64,000 nucleotides of DNA from Setoptus koraiensis. Its lineage: Eukaryota; Arthropoda. Numbering within the stretch: position 1 is the stretch's first letter; every line of letters begins with the position of its first letter. Location: positions 11,036,001-11,100,000 of the forward strand of contig CM106586.1 in NCBI GenBank assembly GCA_048013815.1, given 5' to 3'. Both the position numbers and the translations under genes were made by a program. Below, piece by piece: positions 43,423 through 55,431 of this stretch. The notes below the pieces were generated by a model, which was given only the letters and a program-made list of their open reading frames with translations, was not told the origin of the DNA and searched no databases.

Positions 43423-44076
43423 TGCAGAATACTCTTTTGGCAGCAGCAGCAGTAAAGGCAAACAAACGAAAGAGGGGAGAGAGAGAGAGCGAGTTCCATC
43501 TATCATTTACACAAACAGACAAATACCGATATATAATCTAGCCTCGGCACTGGAGCTGCTGCACTGGTTAGCCCGATAGTATTTTTAGTAATAGCGACAT
43601 TTAATATTGACAACGTTCGCTAGAATTATATCACTACACAATATTCATTTATCGATACAATAAAACGTTATATGAGCACATTACACGTTATGTACCACGT
43701 TATATAACAAATCAACACACACACACACACACAATTAAATCACGTTAGTAGATACGGTCATGCAACCATCCGCCGAGCACCGCGCTTGAACTGAATCCAT
43801 TTTCCACCACAAATTATCACACACACACACACACAAAATCTCCTCATCCTACCAGATATTTCACCTCAAATCTTGCGTAATACCTTGCCTCAACATACAG
43901 ATATTTAGCAAGCAGCAATATTATTATAGCAATATATTATCGCCAGTGTGTTGGCCCACATCATACAGGCACCCTCTCTCGGCGCCACAAACAACAGTAG
44001 CAGCAGCAGCGGCAAGTGACCAATTGACACAAGTGTCCGAAGTGACCACCAGCTAGAATTTCTTAAAGTAGCTAAC

Positions 44077-46072
44077 ATGAACAGGACACCTATGTCGCAG
44101 TCCTACGTCAACAGCCAGGCTGGCTCGTCGCAAAGTCAGACACAAAATCAGCAACAACCTAGCCAGAGCGTAACATTTGCATCGTCATCATCATCTGCTG
44201 CAGGCAACAACAACAACAACAACAACAACGCAACCACAACAACCAACGACAATCAACAAATAACATTAAACAGCAGACAACAACAACAAACCGTTAGCAC
44301 CAGCAATAATCAGCAACAACAACAGCAGACATCAGCAACATTTCAACAGAATGTGCCGCCCGAATTGACAAATTTGCTACTAGAGTTTGCGTTTAGCGTG
44401 TTTGTTAATAAGCCAATCAATATAGTTGAATATGCAGCTAATTATTTTAACGAATTACTAAACATTCAAAGAGGTACTGCCATTAGCGGCCACGATCACA
44501 CATTGGCTGGCTCATCAACACTGGATAGTAACAATAATAATAGTAATGTTGTTTGTAATGGCGACAACAAACGATCCTCTAATGACAGCCAACGATCTCA
44601 TTCGACGGGCACATTTAACAATTCAAATAACGATAATGATAATGATAATAGTGATGATTGTATGATAAATGATGATGATCAACTTCCACACCATCAGCCA
44701 CCATCTTATCATTTACAACAGCAACAACAAAACAACAACAATAATAATAATATTGGACAGCCGAAATTGTCATTTAATAGAAGAAAATCCGTTTTTGCCG
44801 AACAATATGATCCAGCCGCCGATGATGAAGATGATGAAAATAATCGCGTTGTACATAGTAAAACAGATGAACAGCGTACAAGATTAGCTAAAGCTATCAA
44901 GTCCATATTTATATTTAGATCTGTTGATCCGCAAGATATGACAGACATCCTAGATGCCATGTTTGAAGTTAAAGTATCTAGCGGCGATGTTGTTATTCGT
45001 CAAGGTGATGACGGTGATAATTTTTATGTTGTTGAAAGAGGCAAATTTCAGATATTAGTCACATTGGATGATGGTTCTAGGCAAATAAGAGGCGAATATG
45101 AGGATTCAGGTAGCTTTGGCGAATTAGCATTAATGTACAATCAACCTCGTGCCGCAACAGTTATAGCACTGTCAGACGGATCGTTATGGGCCATGGATAG
45201 GAACACATTTAGGAAGATTGTCACTAAGCGAGCCTTTAAGAAACGCAAAGAGTACGAGGCCCTCTTCGAGAAGGTCACCGTTCTCCAGTGTCTCAACGTA
45301 AGCATCGTGGCTATTTTTATCACATTCTTTACCTGCTCTGTTCATCCCGTTGACCTGACTGCTTGATGACTAACTTATTACATCTCTTCTACCTCTATTG
45401 TTGTCATCTATTGTTACCCATTGTAATATTTAGGGCTACGAGCGCATGAATCTATGCGACGCTCTGGAATCGAAACGTTTCGGCGACGGCCAGCAAATCA
45501 TTCTCCAGGGCGACCAGGCGAACGGCATGTATTTCATTGAGAGTGGGGTACGTTTATACCAAATAAGGCACCATTTTTCGGCAAGAAAACTGCTCATTCT
45601 GTACTGTTGTTAATTTATTTTAATTTTTGCTCTTGTCTGTGTCCCAATTGTCTCGATTAGCGCGTCAAAATTGTCAAAAAAATGGAGGATGGCCGCACCG
45701 TCGACGTGGCCATCTTGGGCAAGGGTGATTACTTCGGCGAGCTCGCTCTTATAAACCACAAACCCAGAGCTGCCTCCGCATGTGCCGGTATGTAGCAACC
45801 AACAACATTGTGATGAGACACTCGCTTATTGAGACTCATTAGGATTCATCATATCTAAAATTATGCATTCTAACCGAGACCTCTTACTACTCCGACTTTC
45901 GTCCCACTCATCTATTTGCACACACGCTTCAGTTGGCGATGATGTCAAGCTGGCTTTCTTGGATGTGAGAGCCTTTGAGAGGCTTCTGGGCCCTTGTATA
46001 GATAGAATGGAAAAAAATTGCGCTCTTTATTTAAATGAGCTAGCTCAAAGGGAAGGACGTGAAAACGTTTAA
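44077..46072 (+). CDS. Pka-R2: cAMP-dependent protein kinase type II regulatory subunit, four exons
   Basis: Exons 44077-45297, 45434-45547, 45661-45787 and 45933-46072 (introns 136, 113 and 145 bp, all GT/AG) give 533 residues. Order: a 90-residue Ser/Gln/Asn-rich leader; the dimerisation/docking helix pair at 93-133 ([17 protein letters not shown]..); a 100-residue Asn/Asp/Gln-rich linker; the inhibitor site RRKSV with phosphorylatable S238, which makes it type II; then two cyclic-nucleotide domains. Their phosphate-binding cassettes are [15 protein letters not shown] (E349, R358) and [15 protein letters not shown] (E472, R481), both intact for cAMP binding. The subunit holds and inhibits PKA catalytic subunits and is anchored by AKAPs. 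The leader and linker are far longer than in human RII (about 400 residues). Confidence 0.96.
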
Positions 46073-47791
46073 TCGGCAAATTTTCGCATCCCATTCTTTT
46101 TTCTTGGGACTTATAAGCTATCTATGAGCCAGACATCAATCATCACGCACGCAAACAAACAAACAGAAGCTACAACCAAGTCGTTAGTATCGTCCGCGTT
46201 CCTATACACAACCACAAAAACTTAATAACAATTACTTATGATGTTAACCGTCAAATGAGCGAGCAAAAAAAAAAACGAACGAAAAGAAAGTGAGTCTGCT
46301 TGAGATAGACTTGTCAGTATCCGTGTTGAGACACCTATGACAAAGAACGAAAGAGAGAGCACGAAAGTTCGCGGCAACATGACCTAAATGCATGCATTAT
46401 TTGGTACCATAATATCAAGCTAATAATATATTAGTTGTATATATCGTTAGAAGGCATTACGTAACTTATTGAATAATTGTGCACACACAAATACAAAGTG
46501 TGCGTGCGTGTGTGTGTGTGCTTTTGGGTTTTCGCGCTCTCGACATCGAATAAACAATGACATAATAAAACTGATATCAAAGTTATCGAAAATACTAACA
46601 TAATCACCAACAATGTGAATACATAGGCAACAAGAACATGGATATTGAAATATCACCACACAAAAATATATAATAATAATACCACTATTGCGAATAATAA
46701 TAATTATAATACATAATATATATTAAAAGTTGGATTGTGGCAACAGTTGAAGTGATTATAACATTATTGGCATCGGTATTAGTTGTCGATCAATCAATTA
46801 ACCATCGACTAACTTAACCAACCCTTCTTCTAAATGTAAACACCGTAGGAAAAAAGCCCCTGAAAAACCTATGAAGCGTTAGATTCATATGTTACGCAAT
46901 TACAAGCTACGCAGATGGAAAGCTAATGATAGGCTGATGAGTTGAGTGCGGCAACTTTTGAAGCAACTTCTGGTTAGCTAGCTAAAATACATATATACTA
47001 TACTTTGCCCATCTTCTCCTCTGAGGATAGACTGTTGCAAAATCAACGATGATACTTGCCTGATTAGTCTAATGATTAAACAACTGAAATTAATTAAAAA
47101 ATAGTTTATGAGTACAATCATCCTAGAGAATTACACTGGATCAATGACAATAAACTATTTAGACTAGTTAAACATAACTATATATATATATATAAGTGTG
47201 TGTTTAATCTAGAAACAGTGTATTTCAACCTTGAGTACGAGCACCCATCAACACTAGAATGTGCGATAAATGAGACATGTCCAACACTACTGCAACGAAA
47301 TTCTCGAGGTGTTCCATTATTGTCCTTACCCTTTTGATTTTCAAATGCTATCTCTAGATGTTTCAGGGACATTTCGAAGTTTTTTTAGCAATATAGTTAA
47401 CATGGCACAATGCGCTGTTTCGTCATTTTTAGTTCACTGCTAATGAACATTTTGAGGAGGCAAGCAATTGTTGAGAATAAGGAATTTCCGCAGGTTTAAA
47501 TTCTATCTCTAAATTCGAAATACTCCAGACTATGTGGGGTTTATTTGCTAATAGATCATATTGCATAACAATATTGAATCGCAGTTACTAGCTAGTAATT
47601 AAGGTAAAGTGAATTGCAAACGTGCACACTTAGAGTCCCTTCGAAGCTTAAAAATTTTTTTGTTTTTGTAGTACTACCTACTATTTGATGCAATTTCATG
47701 CTAGCTCACACATAACTGTGATTACGAATCATCTATTTGCTCTAATGTTACTTTATATAATATATAGTCCAATGCATTGGCTGATTATTGT
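46073..47791. other. PKA-RII to STUB1 spacer
   Basis: 1.7 kb AT-rich DNA between the convergent 3' ends. Holds 3' UTR sequence, a short TG run at 46499-46520 and an AT run near 47180. Short minus-strand frames here are not credible. Confidence 0.6.
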
Positions 47792-49071
47792 CTATGAGTA
47801 AGCGGCCCACTCGTTCTCAGACAGAAAGATGTCGACCACTTCTTTTATGGCAAGATTTGGTATCAATTGGTCGGACTTTAACGGTTGCCTTGTTATCGGA
47901 TCAAAGTGGCCCACTCTTTGAAGGTGTTCTTCGATGTCTTTCCTGTCATAGGTAATTCCTGATGGAGTAATAACAGGATCTCTCATAACTTCGAAACTTA
48001 TCTTTCCACAAAGATACTCGGGTACATCGCGTGTCTAAGGAATGAAAAACATTAGAAGGAAACGTGTGTGAATGTCAGTCGAGACCATTATGTTGGACAG
48101 AATTAATGAAACGATATTTCTGACGATAGGCTTACCTTCCTTCGAGAATCTAGAGTTGAGAAAATCTTGTTTAATTCGTCGGCATAACTATCACATTGAC
48201 GAACAATATCTATCTCTGAGATGTCTTGTATGTTTTCCTCGGCACCTGATTGTGCTGTCGATGCTGATGGTTGGTTGGTTGTAGAATCCTCTATTTTTTG
48301 GTTGTTTGATTTTAATTCTTTTATTCGCCTCTCTTTGTCTTGTTGAATAAGTTGATTGAGATAAGCCTGCAGTTTCATTTCTTGGTCAATTCCTTTCTCT
48401 TCCAATAGAGACCATTTTTTCTTTTTGAGAAGACGAATCTGATGAGCAATATCATCTCCGAAGTTTAATTTGCGTTCTTTGGCAAGTTCGTAGGCTACGT
48501 TTATATTTTTTTATAGAAATATGTCAGATCGAAAAAGCAGGTAGTAATAATGGTTAGTGACAATGAATCAATCAATTATAGATGGAGAAAACGAACATGT
48601 CAAGAACCTTACCTCTCTGCAAGTGTTTAATCGCCTCGTCGTATGAACTCACTTCCGATAGAGCTTGTCCAAGGAAGAAGTGTGCCTTAATTAGATTCGG
48701 ATCTATATCCAAGGCCCTCCTGCAATCCTGTATGGCTTGATGCCATTGTTGTAATTTTAAGTGACAGAGTGCCCTGTTAGAGAAAAATGTTGGCACGTTT
48801 GGATTACGCATCTTTATGTTGAGGGTGTTGGTATATATAAAAACATACAAATATATTGAGAGGGTGTCAAAAGACATAACATGAGAGGTAAGCATCGTTG
48901 TTATTAAGTTTCAAGTGGGTTTTGGGTAGTTTCTTTTTCTAGATACACATGTGGATAGCTTACAATGGCGCGACTGTAGTAGGTGATAGCTTCCTCAAAT
49001 CTGTGAACTGAGTAGAATTTATTGCCTGTTGATTTGAGATCCAGCGCCGATACTTGATTGTCCCGTTTCAT
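47792..49071 (-). CDS. STUB1: CHIP, HSP70/90-linked U-box E3 ubiquitin ligase, four exons
   Basis: Minus-strand exons 49071-48964, 48811-48613, 48494-48136 and 48034-47792 (introns 152, 118 and 101 bp) give 302 residues, against 303 in human. I chose the ATG at 49071 ([20 protein letters not shown]) because it sits just before the first TPR; upstream codons lack an ATG. Three TPRs cover roughly 8-120 ([39 protein letters not shown]). The helical linker has [12 protein letters not shown] and a charged coiled coil. The U-box at about 226-300 contains [18 protein letters not shown] and [12 protein letters not shown]. The TPRs bind the EEVD tails of HSP70/HSP90 and the U-box recruits E2, tagging misfolded clients for the proteasome. 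Exon 2 starts at an acceptor with few pyrimidines. Confidence 0.95.
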
Positions 49072-49712
49072 GGTTTGATCCGAATCTGGTGATGCGGATT
49101 GTTCCGCACCGTTATCACCAATTACGTTACCAATAATGGATGACGTTTTAATCCAATCGAGGTGCAAGGGTCCAATTGAGTCAGTGTTGTATTTGTGTTA
49201 TATTTTTAATAACAGTTGGATCGACGACACAATAATAATGTCACACAAATGACAATCATGGGCCATGTATCATCATCGTGTTTTCGGATTGCAATACACT
49301 AATTGATCGTCAACAACAATAATAACATCAACAATAAAAATGGATAATGCACGATTGTAACGCAGAGACATTGTCACTGAATTTCTCCCTGAAACACTCA
49401 CACGCATGCACGCAAAATGATGAGATTTGGCTGAGTTGTGAGCGGCAACTGTCGGGCCGTTCCGCTGCTGGGTTGCATCGGTTAGTGATGCATGTCCGCA
49501 GGACTACAACCCAGCCTTTATTCGCCCAAACCCACCACGCCCGCCCTGTCCCGAAGACGCTGCGGCCCGTTCTCTCTAACAATGCGCATTTTCTAGAACA
49601 TAATCCCCGAGTGTACCGGGTAAAGCTTCAGAATTCGCACAAACATTTCTTTTGCCCAGAAATCTCCACAGAAAACACACTGTTCGTGCCGTGAACTACT
49701 GAGGGCTGCGGT
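49072..49712. other. divergent STUB1/coiled-coil gene intergenic region
   Basis: 640 bp between divergent genes. Frames on both strands overlap here (49328-49694) without recognisable content. Presumed promoters of both genes. Confidence 0.5.
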
Positions 49713-50228
49713 ATGGATTCGCCTGTGAACACGTCACGATACCAACTAAATAAAATTGTCCTCGATCTCACAAGGGTTGTCAGGTTTATTTCACAGAAAT
49801 ATTGATGGAGTCAGAAGAGACTGATTTAGGATAAAACACTCGAGATACAGGTGAAACCTGTCGATCTGCAAACTGATATACCCAGCGAAACAGAATTGAT
49901 GAATCTACAGACTGCCGTTAGTGATATGGAAAAAGAGATCAAACGAAGGCGAGACAAACTTGCTTGTCTTGAAGACATGATCAGCACATTTATGGGACAG
50001 TTAGAATGGCAACTTCGCAATGACTTTGAAAGTCATTTTCTACAACATCATCCGCGAAACGAGTCCACGCATCGACCATTATCAGAGGAGTATCTCAAGA
50101 AAATGCAAATCTTCCACAAAGAAATGGAGGATCAATATGCCAAAAATCAAAAAGAATTTGAGCTTCTCGACTTTCAAATTAAAGCTTTATACAGTCGTCT
50201 AGATATACCTGACAAAGATTTAGGATAA
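49713..50228 (+). CDS. unrecognised small coiled-coil protein
   Basis: The firm part is an open frame from 49830 to the TAA at 50226-50228. From residue MNLQTAVSDMEKEIKRRRDK (ATG at 49899) it is a strongly charged helical protein of 109 residues with heptad-like spacing (KLACLEDMISTFMGQLEWQL; LKKMQIFHKEMEDQYAK). An upstream ATG at 49713 opens a 21-codon stretch (MDSPVNTSRYQLNKIVLDLTR) that could join through a short intron from about 49776 to an AG at 49829 or 49850. Both splices keep frame, but the donor (GTTGTC) is weak. I do not recognise a family; small coiled-coil subunits of kinetochore, Mediator or vesicle complexes look like this and diverge fast. It is convergent with the RBM46-like gene with 76 bp between stops. 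Confidence 0.55.
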
Positions 50229-50304
50229 AACAATTTTATTTTATTTATTTATATATGGACATATAAATGGAGTGAGTATTTTCTCAGAGGCGCTTTTAAT
50301 ATGA

Positions 50305-51324
50305 TTAAAATAGGATAGGATTTATATTATTGTTATTGGCATCATTACATGAAAATCCTATAGGTCGGTCATTGTTGATCTGATAAAAATGTAGTTGATA
50401 TAGTAGATTTTTAAATAATTCCGGAGTGGCCCAGATTGCTGCAACGGATAAACTGGGCGATTCGGCTATCAGTTTGAATATTTGCTTGTGATGATTGATA
50501 GTTTCAAAGAAGTCCATTGCGTGCAGCTTCTCCTTGTATGTAACGAAGACTGATGTGGATGTTACTCTTTCCAATTTGCTGATTGGGTAAATTCCTTGCA
50601 GTGAGAGAACGAGCTCCAGAAATTTGTTTGAGATGTGGTGGGATACGTTGGTAATATACAATGTGTTGCTTTTGAGTGATTTGTTCTCATGTGTTGCTTC
50701 TGGTTTGGCCCAATCCACTTTAATTTTGCGCTCAAACATTAAATAATCAGTTGGTACGAGGAAGCGTCTGGCCATGGTGGCATCTCGATGTGTGTGATAC
50801 TCAACAATTGCGTGTAGCTTGTCTCGTTGTTGTCCAGTGGGTGGCACAGTTACATGTTTAACGCCAGTGGTTACTTCCTTGAGCGCGTGTTTGATTTGTT
50901 CCGCTGTTACGTGAGGAGGTAGATTGTCAATTGATAATTTGCAGTTGTCGATCGATTCAACGACTCCAATGAATTCCTTTGGTCGAATTTCTTTCTGATC
51001 GAGTAAGTTGATAGCGTTTAGCGCAGCGGCGCGAGTGGTGTATTGAGCAAAACCGAAGCCTCTGTTAAATCCACTGAAGTCCATCATAAGTCTAAATTTG
51101 TATACTGGTCCAGCCTGTTCAAACAGGGGTAGCAATTCATCTTCGAATATGTCCCTGGGAATTCTGCCAATAAAAACTTCTGTGCCTTTACCAAAATCGC
51201 AATCTTCGCCCATGTCTTTGAGGGTGTAGACAATTCGTTGGCCATTTTCTTTTTTGACTTGCAGGTTTCTTGAGTCAAGGTACGCTTTGGCTTGTTGTTG
51301 CTTGAATTCAATGTTGGCATCCAT
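50305..51324 (-). CDS. RBM46/A1CF/DND1-family RNA-binding protein
   Basis: Single exon, 339 residues from the ATG at 51324 (MDANIEFKQQQAKAYLDSRN); the frame is open further up but has only a TTG. A family-type leader (VKKENGQR) precedes RRM1 at 49-123 with GTEVFIGRIPRDIFEDELLP, RLMMDFSG and RNP1 RGFGFAQY. RRM2 (127-206) starts KLSIDNLPPHVTAEQI and ends KVDWAKPEA, with a degenerate RNP1. A weak third RRM spans about 220-285 (TLYITNV..SVFVTYK). The arrangement matches hnRNP R/Q-A1CF-RBM46-RBM47-DND1 proteins, which bind AU-rich mRNA. RBM46 and DND1 control germ-cell mRNAs. No C-terminal double-stranded RNA-binding domain is visible, unlike DND1. Which paralogue it represents cannot be settled by eye. 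Confidence 0.85.
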   Translation of the reverse strand: MDANIEFKQQQAKAYLDSRNLQVKKENGQRIVYTLKDMGEDCDFGKGTEVFIGRIPRDIFEDELLPLFEQAGPVYKFRLMMDFSGFNRGFGFAQYTTRAAALNAINLLDQKEIRPKEFIGVVESIDNCKLSIDNLPPHVTAEQIKHALKEVTTGVKHVTVPPTGQQRDKLHAIVEYHTHRDATMARRFLVPTDYLMFERKIKVDWAKPEATHENKSLKSNTLYITNVSHHISNKFLELVLSLQGIYPISKLERVTSTSVFVTYKEKLHAMDFFETINHHKQIFKLIAESPSLSVAAIWATPELFKNLLYQLHFYQINNDRPIGFSCNDANNNNINPILF

Positions 51325-52526
51325 AGTTGTGTTTTGATTTCGATGTTGTGTTAGGGCGATAATGGCGATAGTCGATTGTGGCAATAATTCGAGTAGGTAC
51401 AAGTCGGGCAGTTATGAGTTGAGAATGTGATTTTGTTGATAGTTGAAGAGTTGATTGGTGTTGATGGTTGATGGCAATTGTGATGATTGGGATACTGCAA
51501 TGGTACAATTGATGAGTATGACTGATGTGACGGGTGCGATGTGGATGAGTCGAATGGGGCCTGATCGCGAAGTGTCGCTCCTATTTGTAGTGACTCGTGC
51601 CTGACAGTCGAATACAATTGCAGAAAGTGTATCTGTATCTCACCCGTTCACCGTCGGTAGCCTAATCCTCTCCGACTGCGACTCGTCCGACATACTTTGC
51701 GGTGATCACAACAACATTCTTCTACTCGGTGACTTGCAACTTACTTGCTATGTGTCGTCCGCCTGGCTGCCGGGCTGTTGGGTGATTATACAGGCAGCAG
51801 TGTATCACTGAAGCAATTGTTGTTTATCGGTTGTTGCCAGTCGTATCATCATGTAGGTTAACAACAAGAGTTCAGTAGCATTAACAGAGCTTTAACAGAG
51901 CGAAAAAATTGTCGCCTCTTTATCTGTCGCGCTGCTGTGTTGTCTAAGCCCTCGAGACGACGACTCACTGAAGGCGCCATGAGGGGAAGGCGCGCACACA
52001 CACGCACGCACTCATTTGGCACAAGAGGCACAATGACAACGCAATCCTGTGTGCTGAGTGATTAGTGCGCGCCAAGCCTGACAATTGTTGATCACATACA
52101 GCACAGCGCTCAATAGTGAGCACTTTCTTAATATCAAACGTTGATATTAAGAAAGTGCGTTGATAATTGGCCAGTTGCAACAACTTTCGCCCCGCTTTCA
52201 AGCTGCAATTTATTGATTCTTGTTGATTGTTATTATACGTTGTTGATCGTCATTTATTTCTATCGTATATCAACGAAACTCAACATTCAACAACAGCAAC
52301 AACCAGCTCAGCTTGCAGGGACTCAGAGGCACCAGTCCAGTTGATCGCGTGTTCAACTTACAGGCGCCAGTTCACTTGTGAGCGTCGAACGGATAGGCGC
52401 CAGTCGTGTTGTTTGCATCGAGATTCATGCTAAATTGAACTGGGCAAAATATAAGAACAATCGACTGTACAATTGTGTCGACGCAGTTTATAGTTGTGTT
52501 TCACAGAGCTGCCAATTGCCAGCCAA
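51325..52526. other. spacer with perfect hairpin
   Basis: 1.2 kb between two minus-strand genes; contains the upstream region of the RBM46-like gene and the 3' side of the EVA1C-like gene. Frames here overlap on both strands without recognisable content. The hairpin at 52120-52158 is listed separately. Confidence 0.6.
52120..52158. repeat. 39-bp perfect hairpin, 18-bp arms
   Basis: GCACTTTCTTAATATCAA (52120-52137) and its exact reverse complement (52141-52158) are separated by only ACG. There is no T-run after either arm, and the tiny loop is unlike a pre-miRNA. Confidence 0.9.
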
Positions 52527-55431
52527 CTAATACTGGTGGTGCTGGTAGATCACGTTGTCGCCGTCGCAACCACCACCGGCCAAAAGATTGTAATGGGGAA
52601 CTTGTTGCACCTCACCGCTAGCACCGACGCCACCGACGCCGACGCCAGCGCCGGTATTTGCGCCGAGGCCGCCATGTTGACACGGGTCCAAATAGGAAAC
52701 TAGCACGTCGCCGTTGGGTGAATGTTGGTGATGATTGCAAAAGGTGACAGTGTGCGGATAGCGTAATGTAAGACTTTGATGATTTGATGTATAGGGCGCA
52801 ACACTGGTATTGTTGCTACTGGCCACTGTTATTGACGTTGCCAAGCTATTTGTGTCATGCTGGCTACTGTTAATGGTGCTGACATTATGATTGGTATTAA
52901 TAGTGCTGCTATCATTGCCGCTGTCTAATCCGGTGTCCAGCGACACGGGCATAAAATAGTCGCCGCTCCCGTTTAATCCATCAATATTTGATGGCGGCCT
53001 CAATGTGTGAACAAATTGTCTTTTATTAGGGACCTGTTTGGTCCTCTTAAACGAACAGTATTGTTTACTGCGCAAGTTACTTGTGTCAAATCCATCGTCG
53101 TCGTCAGTTTGATCGTCACAATATTCTCCACAAGAGAAATGATCCGAACAACTATCCAGTTTGTGCGATTGGCTTTCCGCAAACTTATTCTTATTTTGTT
53201 GCTTGCTTAGTCCCGAGCTGAACCACCTCAGCGAAGAGCGACACTCGTTGGCCTCTCGTCCGCCTGCCTTCTTATTGTTGCCACCCGACTTTAGATTGCA
53301 TAACTCGTGGCCACCGCCGCCCAACTTTGCAGGCTTATTGCCGGCTCTCCCCCTGTCACCCTGAGACTTGTTGCCGCTACTGCTGGCCAACTTGCTTGCA
53401 ATTCCAATAAATATAATTAGAGAACACGCGACTACACCAAAGATCCACTTGCCTCGAACTATCGAAGAGCCCAAAAAGAACGGTTAGAACGAGAGGAGAC
53501 GATTAGAATATTAGTCAGGAGACCATCAATCAGCGAGCTAATCAGGACGATGCCAACCGACGCCATGGGTGCACCATGGAGGAAAGTGTGACTCACCCAT
53601 CGAGACTATTCTTTGAAAATCTGTTTCTTTTGCAGAGGGACCCCTCTCTTTCGTATTGGAAGCAGCGCTCTCTTCGGCAAAGAGAAACTTTGTGTTCTCC
53701 ATCCACCAGTCGGATAGCCATGTAAAAAAATTTGGATTTTTCCGACCCTCGGACGCTCTATACTTGTTGATGTTTTTCATGTTGTTGGTGCTGCCGCTAT
53801 TTACAATCAAATCGTCCACTGTCGTGTACCTGGGCGATGAATCGCTAGAATGACTTGTTGTCGTGAGATTCGCGGACAAATTTATCACAGAATTCTGATC
53901 AAAACGACTGGCTGCCGCAATATAGTTATTGAGAACATTGTCGCTGTGTCTGGTGGCACTATCACCGATGGAATTCATTTGTATCTCTATGTCACTCACA
54001 GGACCTCCTAATTCATTTGATGGAACCCCACCACCTAGCCCCAGGCCATCAAGATGAGGTTCCACCGTTTCCGAATTTTTGGGATCAATAGTTTTATTCT
54101 GCTGTGACCTCGTTTGATGTTGCAGGATATTTTCAGATGAACTAATTGGAGCTTGAGTATTACTAGCCGAGGCCGGGGTATTTTCTTTGCTCGGGACAAC
54201 ATTGATACCACTCGCTTTGGTGGCCGGAAATTGTGCTTGGTTATTAGTGTCGGAGCCTCCGATTTTTATGGAGGGTCTTGGAGCAGACTGGACATGGAGC
54301 AGATGAGCTTTCTTCATGACTATCTCTGGCACGCAATTATAAACAATTTTTGCATACTTAACAACATTGGTTGGACAGTAAGTATTTCCCAAGAAATCTG
54401 AAGTAACAGCAAGTTTGCATTCTTTTTGTGCATGGCACAACTTAACCACCCTTTCTGTCACAAATCCACTGTTGCACTTCGGACTATTTGTCATGTTCCT
54501 CTGGTGCATACCCTCGTGACAATGATTCAATGTGCCTTCGCCAAGAGATCCAAAACGGGCCTCAAGTATGACCAGTCTTTGATCACCTGCACAGAATAAA
54601 TTCAACATGCCATTCTCGCATTGATATTTATGCTCAAATCGACCTGGATTTGTTGGTACACGGGATAAAATAATGGAAATTTAGTCATCTTGTTATCAAT
54701 TTCAGGATAAAAATTTATTACTGACTGTATCAGTGACCTAGTTCGTAAGTATGATACTAGGGATAAATTTACCTGGTCTACACTTGTAGGTCACCTCAGC
54801 AAGCTTTCTATCACCCTGACATAAATTATTATCTATTGCCAACGATTCCGGGGTAAGTTCTACACTACAACTGTTCTTTCCTTGGCAATTCGTATGCAAT
54901 CTTTTTCCTAATCCGACCTGATGTACCATTGAAGCACGAAAAAGAGTTCATTTGTTAATTATTGGACAAAAAACATGGAGAATGTTACCAAGAATGTCTT
55001 GTTAAAGATTTTATAAATCACCTTAAGTGTTTGGATAGCCTGTTCATCGCAAGGAATACTTGTGGCGTCTTTCATTTGCAGTAGCGAATTATTGTTGGAT
55101 TTTTGGGTCGCCGGAGGACAAACATATTGCTGGCCCATTGTGCCATTCCCGATGCTCTCTTTGTTGGTTACAGTTGTCAAAGGGCTTTTAACGGGGGCAT
55201 AATGCAAGGAATTGATGTGAATTGATAGGTTGGCCGGACATTCCATCTTCATAGACTCTCCTTCGCAAGCAGCCTGCTGAAACGTATGCAAAACAGCGCT
55301 CAACAATTCTGGAAATATTTGATAGAGAAAAAAAAGACGTCGGTCAGTGAGAATTGTTAAAGAATAAGTTGAAAATTGTAAATTGTATGGGGGCAAAAGT
55401 TATCACCAGCTTCCGAGAGCAGTATTGGCAT
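52527..55431 (-). CDS. EVA1C: EVA1C-like receptor with two galactose-binding (SUEL) lectin domains
   Basis: Minus-strand exons 55431-55407 (start uncertain), 55308-55022, 54917-54773, 54643-53597 and 53458-52527 join in frame through GT/AG introns of 98, 104, 129 and 138 bp; 811 residues if the ATG at 55431 is used. SUEL lectin domain 1 begins ACEGESMKMECPANLSIHI and ends EVTYKCRP. Domain 2 begins YQCENGMLNLFCAGDQRL and ends AKIVYNCVP. A long Ser/Asn-rich stalk follows, then one membrane segment near 506-526 (WIFGVVACSLIIFIGIA) and a cytoplasmic tail of about 285 residues. This is the architecture of EVA-1/EVA1C, a Slit and heparin co-receptor in axon guidance, though much longer than human EVA1C (441). 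Codons upstream of the ATG read SLISALL, an excellent signal-peptide core, so an earlier exon probably supplies the start. Confidence 0.85.

Larger units (their letters stand above)
30187..44076. other. 13.9-kb gene-free tract, mostly GC-rich, upstream of PKA-RII
   Basis: From about 31 kb to 43.3 kb the DNA is visibly richer in G, C and CpG than the rest of the window and dense with GGCC, GCCAGC and CGGC words. Stop codons are rare, so dozens of frames of 60-180 codons overlap on all six frames; none has protein-like composition or a known domain. The tract is packed with micro- and minisatellites and inverted repeats, listed separately. It ends just before the PKA-RII start and probably includes that gene's promoter, 5' UTR exons and perhaps a large first intron. 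Confidence 0.6.
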
